From NCBI GenBank assembly GCA_905221605.1, contig CAJNDS010002394.1:312001-376000 (forward strand): DNA of 64,000 nucleotides, read 5' to 3'. A program made the translations under genes and the position numbers. The DNA comes from Symbiodinium natans. Its lineage: Eukaryota; Sar; Dinophyceae; Suessiales; Symbiodiniaceae. Below are positions 1 to 9,302 of the stretch, piece by piece (the stretch's first letter is position 1; every line of letters starts with the position of its first letter). A model generated the notes under the pieces. That model ran no database searches, was not told the origin of the DNA, and saw nothing but the letters and a program-made list of their open reading frames with translations.

Positions 1-300
1 AAGATGCCTGCAGAGCGACGGCTTGGAGTTCCGGGGTATATGGGCAGTTCTCTCTCAATTTTTGTCCCTGTTTTGGGTGCCCCATAGATAATTGGGGCTG
101 CCTTAACCATAATTGAGAGAAATCACCATGGGCTTTGGTTGCCACGACCTTCCTAGAATAACTTGGACGGCTTTCGGGCATCCGGTTCTGGGACTGAGTC
201 GGTTTTTTTGCAATGCCAAGGGACACCTTGAGTGTGTTTAGGCCGTGGGGTGTTTGTTATAGGGTTCTTAAGGGCGGGGTGTTCATGGGGTGTAGGTACC

Positions 301-402
301 TAGGGAATGTTAGGGAAGCTTCGGAAGCCTTAGGGAGTAGTGGGGAGTATTTGGGGAACCTTGGGGTACCTACCCCCCTGAACCCCCCTCCCTTAAGAAG
401 CC
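301..402 (+). repeat. Subtelomere-like repeat family S1, copy 1
   Basis: The segment has a recurring core TTAGGGAAGCTT/TTAGGGAGTAG ending in GGTACCTACCCCCC. Related segments occur at about 11739-11823 in the opposite orientation and at about 12150-12246 in the same orientation. The family is built from short TTAGGGA-type units, so it may have grown from degenerate telomere repeats. Confidence 0.6.
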
Positions 403-1194
403 TGCGGGCCGCAAGCAGCGAGCTCTGTAGACCCTCAGCCCTACCCTACCGGGATGGCCTATCATACCCTATAATCCCTTATAAGGCCCTTTACTCATAG
501 GGTTCATTATGGGGGTTATAGGCCGAATCGCCCATCCTGGTAGACCCTAAACCCTCAACCCTGAAGCGAGTTTGTGTAGATCCTCCGCCGGCAGTCAACT
601 TGATGCTAAGTTGTTGCACCCAGCTCAGCATAGTGGCAACCGAACCAGCCCTCCCTCAACCAACTTACGGCTTCAGGTTTTAGGGTTTAGGGTTTGGGGT
701 CTGGTCTAGGGTTTATAGAGTTTAGGGGGATTCCACTTCTTTTTTGCTGTGCTCCTCGGGTTAGAAATTTGCGGGCTCCGGGAGAGGAGATCCGGCAACT
801 GAACCCTCTAAACGCTGAATCCTATGCACCCTAACCTTGAGACCCTTCCTTCTTCCCAACAGTATGAAGGGTCTGGTTTGCGCATACAGTACCAGGTCTT
901 TCCGTTGTCCTTGCTGCTGAACACCTGCAGAAGGCGCGCATGCCCGCATCCTGAGGCTATTCAACTGGGCTTCTGTTCAGGAACGTTTCTTAAGTTGCCA
1001 TGTGATGGATATTGGGTAGTTCTCTGAATTACGGTCCCTGTATTATGTCTTTTACGCAGTGTGTTCCCTCAGCAGCAGCCCAGTCATCCTCAAACCAACA
1101 CTATGAAATCAACGCGACCCGAACTCCATTGAAACCCCAAGGCTCAGAGAAGCGATTTTGGGGCGGGGGTAGCTTCGGATTCCACAACATATGA

Positions 1195-1262
1195 CCAAGA
1201 GTAGGCCCTTATCCCCTTTTTAAGGGGTTTAGTTTCCCGGATGAGCCCCGGTTCAACCAACA
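1195..1262 (+). repeat. Subtelomere-like repeat family S2, copy 1
   Basis: It begins AGAGTAGGCCCTTAT and continues into CCCTTTTT followed by an A/G-rich part. Related copies are at about 15390-15478 and 62795-62893, with a partial copy at about 13027-13080. The better copies contain CCCTTTTTGG and CCAAAAAGGG, which can pair, so the family is partly palindromic and MITE-like. Confidence 0.55.
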
Positions 1263-2071
1263 AGGGCACCCCCTCTTCATATTTTTCTGGGCTAGCCCTA
1301 AACCCCAAACCCTAAACCCCAATTGGGTCTGGACAAAACAGTTGCCCTGCGAGATCAGGAGTCGGAAGATCACAAACAACATGAGCCTGGTCATGTGGGC
1401 CCGGGGCCTGAGTAGGTGTCTGCTCTTGGGGAATACTGAGGGTTTAAGGTTCAGGGTTTAGGGTTTAGGGTCTAGGGTTTAGGGTTTAGAGGTTTCATGG
1501 GCCCTGAGTATGGTCCCTTAAAGTCTGGGCCCTTGGTTTAGGGGTTCAAGGTGAGCGGCTTTGCAGCTTTTTTGGGGTTGCAGAGCTTCGGGCTTTGTGT
1601 ACGATTTGAGTTCCCTTATCATCCCCTTAAAACCCAAAAGGGTAGTCACAAGTAGGGTTGTAAAGCAAGCCCCCCCCCCAAAAAAAAAAAAAAAAAAAAA
1701 ACCTAAGATGCCACCCTAAGCCCTATTTGGGGATTTCACGAATATAGGGCGACCCCTAAAATCCCCCCCCCCCCCCCCCGCCCAAAACAGTAGGACTTCC
1801 CTTGTCGTAAGGACCCTGAGAAGGTACCCTGATTGTGGAAACCACCATCAACTCTCCTTGAGTCCCTGAGTCTACGGAACCCTAAGCCCGAACCCTAAAC
1901 CCTAAGCCCTAAACCCTAGCCCCTGAGCCCTGCGGAATCCCTGAACACTCTGGACACGAAGCCCCATATCTTGGAAAACTGACCATACAATAAGGACCCC
2001 AAGAAAGGACGTCAAAATGGGTCCTGGTTGGAAATGAGGTTCCCTGTAAAAAGTGACTATACGGAACCCTG

Positions 2072-2193
2072 AAGCCTAACCCTAAACCCTAAACCCTGAA
2101 ACCTAAACCCTAAACCCTAAACCCTAAACCCTAAACCCTAAACCCTAAACCCTAAACCCTAAACCCTAAACCCTAAACCCTAAACCCTAAACC
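2072..2193 (-). repeat. CCCTAAA telomere-type array
   Basis: About 17 nearly perfect CCCTAAA units after a few diverged ones. The G-rich strand is the minus strand. This matches the plant/dinoflagellate telomere unit TTTAGGG but is internal. The unique sequence after it (2194-2400) holds no recognised gene. Confidence 0.95.
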
Positions 2194-2400
2194 GCACCTC
2201 TGCGGCTCGGGTGGCGGCCCCTAGTATTCAGGGTACCCAAGAAGGGACCAACATTGAGAGAGCTCGCCATACGTGGTTCGTAAAGCGGAACCTAAAGAAG
2301 CGGACTGCATCTTAAGGGTGCAGGTTCACCCGAAGTCCTGAACCGTACGAACTCGGTAAAGTTGAACATCTGACTTCTGCAACCTCTTCAGCTGAGAGTT

Positions 2401-2411
2401 TAGGTTTCAGG
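2401..2411. repeat. Target-site duplication, copy at LINE 3' side
   Basis: TAGGTTTCAGG here recurs exactly at 9329-9339. It directly abuts the T12 run (the LINE poly(A) on the other strand). Because the next bases at the other copy are TTTAGG, the duplication could extend to 14 bp (TAGGTTTCAGGTTT). The pre-insertion site would have been degenerate TTTAGGG-type sequence. Confidence 0.85.
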
Positions 2412-2423
2412 TTTTTTTTTTTT
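2412..2423 (-). other. LINE poly(A) tail
   Basis: Twelve T on the plus strand, that is A12 on the coding strand, lie exactly at the junction with the target-site duplication. The ORF2 stop codon TAA (2422-2424) supplies the first A residues of the tail. Confidence 0.85.
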
Positions 2424-5400
2424 AGGACTGCCATGCGCTTCCGATACTCTGGGCGAACAGGCTGAACTTAAAAGGGTGGCGCGTAGGCGCGGCCACGAGG
2501 CGTGCAGGGAAGTCCGGCTCTTTTCTTATCCGCTTCTGAAGGGTTAGGAGGTCGTTATTAGGGGTATCCGATCGGCAGAATTCCATAGCATGGTTACTGA
2601 CAAGGAGTAGCCAGTGGGGCGGAGGGGGGCCCGTCTTATAATTTTTGTACTGTGCTATTCTGTCCTTGAGAGCTGGTCCATGCGCTACATGGTGTAGGGG
2701 TTGGTCTGCGGGAGCTCTAACTGATTCAGTGAACAGCTTGAACTGTTGGGAAAGAACTATTTGGGATGGGAGGAGTGGTCTGTTGGCTTGAACCCAAACC
2801 GATTTGTTTGTGATATGAGAGTAGTAGGACGCTTTAATACCTATGGCTCTTCGTAGGTGTTGAAAATACCAGGAGTCTAATTTACGGAAATGTTTGTCTT
2901 CCATGGTGAGGGTGCAGAGGCCATAGACGAGACAGGATACTATGTTTGCCATGAATATTTGTACCTTTACTTTTCTGGGTAGTCTACTCCGCCAAAGATG
3001 TTGGAGCTTGTTGAAGGAGGTATGGGCTAGTGCAAATCTCGCGAGCAGTGCGTGAATTGTGGGCTTGATCCAAGAGATTTGGGAACCTAGATACTTCACT
3101 GACGTTGCCTGGGGTACTGGGTCCCCATTTATGAAATTGGGGGGTGGAGGAGTAAACGAGGGGTGACAAAGGAGTTCAGTCTTAGTTAGGTTGAGTTCTA
3201 AACCATAGGGTTGGGCTTCCTGTTGGAGCGCATGCAGATAGGATTCCAGGGCTTGTACTGATATCCCAAAGAGTAGAGTGTCGTCGGCGTATTCGAGATC
3301 GTAAGTTGGCTTTCCCACCGACCAAGTGTTTTGAGGGACCCCCTGTCGGACTAATTTGTCATCTACATCCAGCAGTACGCTGGATAGCACAAAGATAAAA
3401 AGGTATGGGCTGAGCGGGCAGCCCTGCCTGATCCCAGTATGAGGAGTAGCCGTGAATTTGTCACCTTTAATACCGATTGTGTGGAATAGGGGAGCGGTGT
3501 AAATGTCCTGGATTAAGGTAATATATTGTTCATGAATACCCATTCTGCGAAGTGCAATCAGTAATGAATCGTGATCCAGCTTGTCAAACGCCTGTTTCCA
3601 ATCTATGAACAAGCAGTGAAACGGGGTGCCTGTTCTGGAGGAGTAGTCTTGGAGTCTGCGCAATATAAATAGCGGGTGTACGGTACTACGTCCTTGTCGA
3701 AATCCAAACTGCGTGTTGCGCAGTCTGGATTCATATCTGAACTGTAGACGAGCTTGGATGAGGGAGGAGTAAATTTTATACATTGTGTTGAGCAACGAGA
3801 TTGGCCTATAGTTTGAAGCGTCTGAGTCGTCACCCTTACCCTTGTAAAACGATACTACTATAGCCTCTTTCCATGCGTGTGGGATTTTTTCCTCCTGCAA
3901 ACAAGCGTTCATGAGGTCGAGAAGTTGCACCTCCCCGAAATGGTCCAGTAGTTTGAGTATATCAGGTCGCAGGTTGTCAGGTCCTGGGGCCCTGCCTTTT
4001 TGCATTTTGTGGAGGGCGGTTTGCAATTCCGGGAGGGTAAACCATGGGATCGGAGTCGTGTCGGTGGGGAAATGAGGAGTAGCCTGTGCTAAATTTTGTT
4101 TAGCTTCGTTCGTTACCTTTGAGGGACCCCATTGTACGTTCGTGAGGTGTTTGCCAAATGCCGCGTGTGTTTCAGACCATGGGATCTGCTTGTTATCCAC
4201 TACCAGTCTACATTTTCTTTCCTGAAATCCCTTTTTAAGTTTCTTTGCCTGTTTCCAAACTGCTGGGGTGAGCGTGTAATCAGTGTTAATTTGGCTGCGT
4301 ATCCACTGAGTTTTTTCTTTTCTAGCCTGATTTTTCACCCTTCTGTAATAGGAGGAGTAGTCTGGGTGTTCTGTGGCTTTCATATTTTTGGCGACGTGTA
4401 ATTCTCTTAGTGTTTCCGTGGATATCCAAGGTTTGTGTGGGGAGTACTGGGTGGGAGGAAAAATCATGGTAGAGGCTGTTTGAGCAGCGTACAGAAATCT
4501 GGAGTATTTATCTTCTGCTGTCTCACCCCTGATCGGTAGGGCGGGAGGGTTCAGGTTTGAGAGAAGTAATGGAGCTGCCTGTGTATATCGTCCACCTTGA
4601 GCCTCCAAAGCTATTTTTCCCTGTTCCACTAAGGCATCCGCTAATTCGTTTCCTTGATTTCCAGTGTGCCCTTTTATCCACACCCATTCTATCTCTGAGA
4701 TGTTTTTCAGTTTCTCGTAACAGGCGCGGGCATTAAAAATTAGCTGTTTGTGTTTTTTCGGTCTGGACAATCCTCGAGTCATCTGGGCAGCCCATTTGCT
4801 GTCGTAGTAGATTGTAACCTTTGTGGGAGGAGTAGCCGAACGTAATAAATAGAGGATTGACTCCATGATGGCGGAGATTTCTGCTGTGTTGTTGCTACCT
4901 ACACTGGCGCCCAGATAATATGGGGAGGTGTCTGTGGTGAGTACTGGGCCACATGCTTTGTGCGCCCTCGCAGAGTCGTCGAATACCACAAATCCCCATC
5001 CCGCGGGGGAGGCGGCACTTGCTCTGCCTTTTGAGCCGGATCCGTCCGTGTAGACTCGAACGTGGGGGCCCTCGGGGGCTTTCTTTGTTTCTGAACCCTG
5101 GGAGGCTGTGTTGACGTAATGTGTTCTGAAGGCTGCGGCGAATTGTTCCTGCGATTTGGTGGAAGAGGAGTAGTCTGGTTTGGGGAGTCTAGGAATTTTG
5201 GGCTCTTTTGATCCTAGCTTTATGCGGAGAATAGTTTTGAGCAGATAATGGTCGCTTGGGAAGCCGGTATTATGATGTGCCCGGCATTGTAAAATCGACG
5301 GAAGCCATTGCTTTTTACACACTATTTTATCAAGACTCTGGAATCTGAAGGGGTCGATCTTCGGTGTTTGAGGGAGAGGGTTTAACAAAGGGTCCGCTGT

Positions 5401-7482
5401 CAAAAAGAGACGAATTGTTTGAGCGATACAAAGGGCTTCTTCAGGAGGTGTAGGGAGCGCTGAGATTTTGTCCCAGAATTGAAGCACCTTGATTGAATCG
5501 AGCGCGAACTGGGACCACTCTTGTGGTGGGGGGTTTTTATCCCTATATGTAATGTGATGTAAAAGATTGGGGGTTTTGTACGTGAGGGCGTCAACACAAG
5601 ACGTGTCTCGGAGGAAGGATGTGTAGTATGTACGATTCTGCTGTGGGCCAGTTTTTGCTGAGGAGTAGCCTTTTCCATAGACATGAGGTCCCATGATATC
5701 GTGTTCATGTCGGCTGCGGCCCTGCAGGCGCACATTGAAATCGCCAATGATATAAGCGGGCTCTGGGGCTGGGAGCGAAATCATTGCGCTTTGTAGCGCG
5801 TCCCAGAATGGTGACTTTACCTCTTCATTTTCAAGCTTGTCGTGTGGGGCGTAGACTCCGAAAATGTGTGAATTACCACTTTGTAGTGAAATGGTAACCC
5901 TTGTAATCCTAGGGGAGTACTGAATGAAATCCTTGATATAGGGGCGGATACTGGGGTGGATTACCGTTGTAATTCCTGCATATTTGTCTGTAGTAGAACC
6001 GTTCACCACAAAGAGAAATCCTTGAGAGTTATAGGTGTAGTATGAGGTGGAACGTGTTTCTGTAAGGAATAGGATATGTAGTGAGAAAGATTTCATTATT
6101 TCGAGGACCTGCTGATGCTTGAGAACTTCCGCCATGCCTTGGACATTCTGTGTGGCTATTTTTAATTTGAATCCGTATTCTAATTGAGGAGTAGTCATGG
6201 TTTTATCCCGGGGTTTACGCTGTGGTCCGGAAAGTTCTGACTGCTCCAAAACCAAGGTGCGGAATCTGCCGGCGTTGTTTTTCCCTGCTACGCGGCCGTG
6301 AGCCGCTCTCTGGGGCTTCTCCCTGTTGCCAGTGCCCTTGCCCAAGCGGCCCTGGCATATGACTCCACCGCGACTGCTACGCCACTGCCGGTAAAGGCGT
6401 CTGCGTAGTAGCCTGGAACCCCGGCCTGAGGGTGGAGAGGGTTTAGGGAGAGTGGGGTTGCACTCTTCGTTGACCACATGGGTCCCCGGCGCGCCGCGTG
6501 GCGGCGGTGCAAGCTTAACTTCTTTGTGTTTATTAATTCCTGAATTCAATTGGGTGGAAACAACCGAGTCTTTTCCATGAGGAGTAGCTCGGGGGGGTCT
6601 GGAACGAACCGGGAAGGGACTGGGTTTAGGGGACTTTAAAAACATTCTTTGGCCTGAGTCGGCCGCCCTTAGTTGAATACGCCTACCTCCTCTATTTTTA
6701 AGGTGTGGGCGGGGGGCTAAGGAAGGGAGTATAGAAGCCATATGGGGTGCTCTGGACTGCCTATACAGGAGGAGCACATCCCTTGTGAAAATGTCTGATG
6801 ATGTGAAATGTGGGGTACCTGACTGTGTTGTGCTTTGGTCAATCGGCCAGGGCGATCTATGGTGGTGGGTCGGAGACCCATTCTGAGGAGTAGTCTGGGT
6901 TGGGATGAGATCATCCAGGAGTATGGTCGTTGTGTTGCCTACCAATGAATGTTGCGTTTTGTTTAATCTAGCCTGAAGTGCATCTAAATATGCGGTACAG
7001 AAGCCCTTTGCACAATGATATAGTATCAGGGAATCCATCATGATTATACCCGGGTTGTAGCGACAGGGTTCGGTGTAGTAATAGACTATCAGGAATGCTA
7101 GGCCTAAATAATTTAATGAGGGTAGGGCGGGGCATCTACGAGGTACTTGTTTGCATCGGGATCTGTGTTGTTTTCTTCGAATGGGTGTTCTATCCCATCC
7201 TACTGTTTGTGCTTCGACTTCCCTGCTCTTGCCTCGGCTGAAACTCGAATCAATCCAGCTTTCTTTGAACTTGAAAGTGTCTTCCCTGGCCGAATGATTC
7301 AGAAATTTCAAATGTGGCCATTGTTGGGAATTCTGGCCAGTGTGCCTCTTGAGAAATTTCAAATGTGGCATCTTCTGGCTGCGACAGTCGTGCGAGAGGA
7401 GTGGACTGGTATTGTAGAAGACAACACTATACTGTAAGAAAATGTTGCTGTGAAAGAGGTGCTGAGGAGTAAAACATTGCAC
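2422..7482 (-). CDS. LINE ORF2: AP-endonuclease, RNase H, reverse transcriptase
   Basis: 1686 codons without a stop. Numbering from 7482, an APE/EEP endonuclease begins near residue 440: N446 in ATQNVQGM, E475 in FLTETRS, D581 and N583 in GDFNV, and D744-H745 in PSDHYLL. RNase H follows at about 805-955 with D813 (VYTDGSGS), E868 (NNTAEI), D894 (YYDSK), H939 (KGHTGNQGN) and D949, so the catalytic set is complete. The RT is at about 1170-1450: YRPISLL, D1294 in FIDWKQAFD, GIRQGCPLSP, and YADD with D1400-D1401. RNase H sits before the RT, whereas in I, R1 and plant L1 elements it follows the RT. The first 428 residues have no recognised domain. The frame opens at a GTG, and the ATG at 6198 immediately before the endonuclease is a plausible alternative start. 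Role: target-primed reverse transcription. Confidence 0.92.
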   Translation of the reverse strand: MQCFTPQHLFHSNIFLQYSVVFYNTSPLLSHDCRSQKMPHLKFLKRHTGQNSQQWPHLKFLNHSAREDTFKFKESWIDSSFSRGKSREVEAQTVGWDRTPIRRKQHRSRCKQVPRRCPALPSLNYLGLAFLIVYYYTEPCRYNPGIIMMDSLILYHCAKGFCTAYLDALQARLNKTQHSLVGNTTTILLDDLIPTQTTPQNGSPTHHHRSPWPIDQSTTQSGTPHFTSSDIFTRDVLLLYRQSRAPHMASILPSLAPRPHLKNRGGRRIQLRAADSGQRMFLKSPKPSPFPVRSRPPRATPHGKDSVVSTQLNSGINKHKEVKLAPPPRGAPGTHVVNEECNPTLPKPSPPSGRGSRLLRRRLYRQWRSSRGGVICQGRLGKGTGNREKPQRAAHGRVAGKNNAGRFRTLVLEQSELSGPQRKPRDKTMTTPQLEYGFKLKIATQNVQGMAEVLKHQQVLEIMKSFSLHILFLTETRSTSYYTYNSQGFLFVVNGSTTDKYAGITTVIHPSIRPYIKDFIQYSPRITRVTISLQSGNSHIFGVYAPHDKLENEEVKSPFWDALQSAMISLPAPEPAYIIGDFNVRLQGRSRHEHDIMGPHVYGKGYSSAKTGPQQNRTYYTSFLRDTSCVDALTYKTPNLLHHITYRDKNPPPQEWSQFALDSIKVLQFWDKISALPTPPEEALCIAQTIRLFLTADPLLNPLPQTPKIDPFRFQSLDKIVCKKQWLPSILQCRAHHNTGFPSDHYLLKTILRIKLGSKEPKIPRLPKPDYSSSTKSQEQFAAAFRTHYVNTASQGSETKKAPEGPHVRVYTDGSGSKGRASAASPAGWGFVVFDDSARAHKACGPVLTTDTSPYYLGASVGSNNTAEISAIMESILYLLRSATPPTKVTIYYDSKWAAQMTRGLSRPKKHKQLIFNARACYEKLKNISEIEWVWIKGHTGNQGNELADALVEQGKIALEAQGGRYTQAAPLLLSNLNPPALPIRGETAEDKYSRFLYAAQTASTMIFPPTQYSPHKPWISTETLRELHVAKNMKATEHPDYSSYYRRVKNQARKEKTQWIRSQINTDYTLTPAVWKQAKKLKKGFQERKCRLVVDNKQIPWSETHAAFGKHLTNVQWGPSKVTNEAKQNLAQATPHFPTDTTPIPWFTLPELQTALHKMQKGRAPGPDNLRPDILKLLDHFGEVQLLDLMNACLQEEKIPHAWKEAIVVSFYKGKGDDSDASNYRPISLLNTMYKIYSSLIQARLQFRYESRLRNTQFGFRQGRSTVHPLFILRRLQDYSSRTGTPFHCLFIDWKQAFDKLDHDSLLIALRRMGIHEQYITLIQDIYTAPLFHTIGIKGDKFTATPHTGIRQGCPLSPYLFIFVLSSVLLDVDDKLVRQGVPQNTWSVGKPTYDLEYADDTLLFGISVQALESYLHALQQEAQPYGLELNLTKTELLCHPSFTPPPPNFINGDPVPQATSVKYLGSQISWIKPTIHALLARFALAHTSFNKLQHLWRSRLPRKVKVQIFMANIVSCLVYGLCTLTMEDKHFRKLDSWYFQHLRRAIGIKASYYSHITNKSVWVQANRPLLPSQIVLSQQFKLFTESVRAPADQPLHHVAHGPALKDRIAQYKNYKTGPPPPHWLLLVSNHAMEFCRSDTPNNDLLTLQKRIRKEPDFPARLVAAPTRHPFKFSLFAQSIGSAWQS

Positions 7483-9173
7483 GACTGTAAAAAGCGAAGC
7501 TGGAACGGCAGCAATTTGTCAGGGCTTTGCTGCGCTGCCTTTGGCAGCTGCGGAAACTGGTGCCTTTGGCACCCATGACGGGGGCTGCATGGCGCCAGCC
7601 TTCGGCTGCGCAAACACTGACAATGCGCTCTCCCCTGTGGCTGTAGGAGGAGTAGCCGAGGGGGGCGCTCCCTGGACAGTACCCGTCTGGTAGCTGCCGA
7701 TTTTCAAATCAGCTCTCTGGAACTTGTCACAATACTCGTCCCAGACGAAATAGATATCGTCTACGTCGCGAACTTCCATCTCGATTGGAAACGGATTGTC
7801 CGCTGAGGAGTAGACTGCTGAGGAGGCCCAGTGGCGCCTAGTCTGGCCTACCTCCATGCCCTTTCCCGAGCCTTTGGCCTGGGTCCGGGCCCTCGCAAAC
7901 TGGTGCTGGTCTGCAACATCCAACTCATGTTGCACACCATAAACGACCTTCGCCCAGTGGTATGACCACATGGTGGGTTCTTCCGAGCCGATGGGTGGCT
8001 TTGCTTGCAACGCTTCCATCAGCTGAGGAGTAACCTCTAGGATGCCCTTCATGATTCCCTTGTCTTCGAAAAAATGCATCCTTGCGAAGGCACGGATCTG
8101 ATCATCGAATTCGCGAACAGATTGCGGCTGCATTATGGTCAAGGTCTTCCATAGCACGGTGACCTGATTGGATTCGAGCAGCTCGCTTTCATTGATGAGG
8201 GAGAGGAGTACTCTAATGGGCACTTCCATCTTCCTTTGAAATTGTGGCGAAGCTGGTGTCGCCATGACGTGGCGGTTCTTCTCGCGCGTGGAAGAATCTC
8301 TGTACAAGGGGGTCCCCGTGGGGCCACCGTACGTGCTCATGAACTGCTGGCGCAAATCCCAAGATTTAAATGTTAAAATTGACACCGTGGAAAACTGCTG
8401 GCCGGACGGAGGAGTAGCCGGCTCACACTGGAGGATGTTCATGAAGATGTAGGGAACGTTGGGGCCGTCGATGTTGTGCCCGCGGTCAGAGAGCCAGCGA
8501 CGGAAGTAGTCCACCTGCTCGAACATCCAGTTGAGTTGGTACAAACGTTCCTCACCTGACATTGTCGGGGACCAGCCGGTGGTGAGGACCTGAAGCCCTG
8601 AGAGCTTCTTCTGCTCCATCCTGCTTTCCTGAGTGAGCCAGCGAAGGTGGTCATGCTGGAGGAGTAGTCTATTGTCCAGTTGGCGGACGACTCCTTCAAC
8701 CTGGAGGACGATGTTGCTGATCTCGCTGCGAATCACCCCAGTATGGTAGGCGCGGATGGTTTCCATCACCTGTTTGCGTGTGGTGATGGACTCTCCCAAC
8801 CAGGCAGTAATTGCCGCGGGGTCGTTGGAGTTGATCCCAGCGCCGCGAGCGAGACTGCGGCCTGCGCGTCAATGTCCAGCGGCTGTATCAGAGGAGTAGT
8901 GTTGGCGTCTGCGGGCTGTGGCTGCGCGATCTTGGGTCGTGCATCCATCTCCTCATCCGTGTCTTCATGGGGAGTAGCCAGCGGTGTGGACAATGCTGCT
9001 GACGGTGGGCCTTTCCTCTTCGAGCGATTTTCCTGAAACCACTGGTTCTGTGCTTCGTAGTAGACCTGGTTGGCGCCGGAGTACGTATAGGTGGCTGTCT
9101 GGTGGAGGTGCTGCGCGGAGAGCTCCTGGTTGCTGGACGACATTGCTGCCACCCCTCGAGAATGAGGAGTAGT
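2602..9173 (-). repeat. Interspersed motif CTACTCCTC, 23 copies through the LINE
   Basis: The plus strand reads GAGGAGTAG (one-base variants allowed) at 2602, 3147, 3441, 3638, 3764, 4074, 4352, 4827, 5165, 5660, 6186, 6579, 6885, 7464, 7647, 7805, 8025, 8203, 8409, 8659, 8891, 8969 and 9164. On the coding strand most are extended to G(A/G)CTACTCCTC. The spacing is mostly 120-580 bp. It is read as Thr-Pro at 14 sites, Tyr-Ser-Ser at 6, and Leu-Leu-Leu or Val-Leu-Leu at 3, so the conserved thing is DNA or RNA sequence. A 9-mer is expected far less than once in 7 kb by chance. Confidence 0.9.
7519..8766 (-). CDS. LINE ORF1b, probable RNA-binding/structural protein
   Basis: 415 codons. Its ATG (8764-8766) shares one base with the ORF1a stop TGA (8766-8768), giving TGATG, the arrangement used for termination-reinitiation in several LINEs. 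The first 70 or so residues (ISNIVLQVEGVVRQLDNRLL and onward) look like an amphipathic coiled coil, as expected for an ORF1p. The rest has no motif I recognise and no CCHC knuckle. The C-terminus is Ala/Pro/Thr rich. It ends at TGA (7519-7521) followed by C. From there the same frame stays open straight into ORF2, so one UGA separates the two proteins. Seven copies of the CTACTCCTC motif fall in it, in all three codon phases. Confidence 0.75.
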   Translation of the reverse strand: METIRAYHTGVIRSEISNIVLQVEGVVRQLDNRLLLQHDHLRWLTQESRMEQKKLSGLQVLTTGWSPTMSGEERLYQLNWMFEQVDYFRRWLSDRGHNIDGPNVPYIFMNILQCEPATPPSGQQFSTVSILTFKSWDLRQQFMSTYGGPTGTPLYRDSSTREKNRHVMATPASPQFQRKMEVPIRVLLSLINESELLESNQVTVLWKTLTIMQPQSVREFDDQIRAFARMHFFEDKGIMKGILEVTPQLMEALQAKPPIGSEEPTMWSYHWAKVVYGVQHELDVADQHQFARARTQAKGSGKGMEVGQTRRHWASSAVYSSADNPFPIEMEVRDVDDIYFVWDEYCDKFQRADLKIGSYQTGTVQGAPPSATPPTATGESALSVFAQPKAGAMQPPSWVPKAPVSAAAKGSAAKP

Positions 9174-9302
9174 CTGCAAAATGCAGACTCTATCTGGCTT
9201 CAAACTGGTGAAAGCGGGGGAATTACCGTGGTAACCACTGACCCCTGTAAGCATTAACCATTGCAACATGCGAAGAATCCACATATCGCACCACATGCGC
9301 AT
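8766..9302 (-). CDS. LINE ORF1a, small N-terminal ORF
   Basis: Up to 178 codons from 9302. The better start may be the ATG at 9143 (MSSSNQELSAQ), giving about 125 residues, because the upstream part runs through the leader. It is rich in Gln, Ala, Thr and Pro and contains a basic patch RSKRKGPP and an acidic EDTDEEMD patch. No domain was recognised. The stop overlaps the ORF1b start (TGATG). It could instead be the 5' part of one ORF1 now split by a frameshift, but the exact stop-start overlap favours a real two-cistron layout. Confidence 0.6.
   Translation of the reverse strand: MRMWCDMWILRMLQWLMLTGVSGYHGNSPAFTSLKPDRVCILQTTPHSRGVAAMSSSNQELSAQHLHQTATYTYSGANQVYYEAQNQWFQENRSKRKGPPSAALSTPLATPHEDTDEEMDARPKIAQPQPADANTTPLIQPLDIDAQAAVSLAALGSTPTTPRQLLPGWESPSPHANR

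Larger units (their letters stand above)
1..2411. other. Gene-free telomere-repeat mosaic, left end
   Basis: No credible gene is visible. The stretch alternates short TTTAGGG or CCCTAAA runs (about 669-724, 1441-1490, 1885-1925, 2072-2193) with unique pieces of 50-300 bp. Homopolymers break it up: a C run followed by an A run at about 1672-1700 and a C run at about 1765-1780. Small open frames here are translations of repeats and have no recognisable domain. It resembles subtelomeric or interstitial telomere-type DNA. Confidence 0.75.

Noticed and set aside
8680-9172. Plus-strand open frames opposite ORF1a/ORF1b
   Set aside because: Antisense shadows of the LINE genes without domains.
2602-9173. 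GGAG in the plus-strand motif as ribosome-binding sites
   Set aside because: The genes are on the other strand, the organism is eukaryotic, and the motif lies within coding sequence, not before starts.
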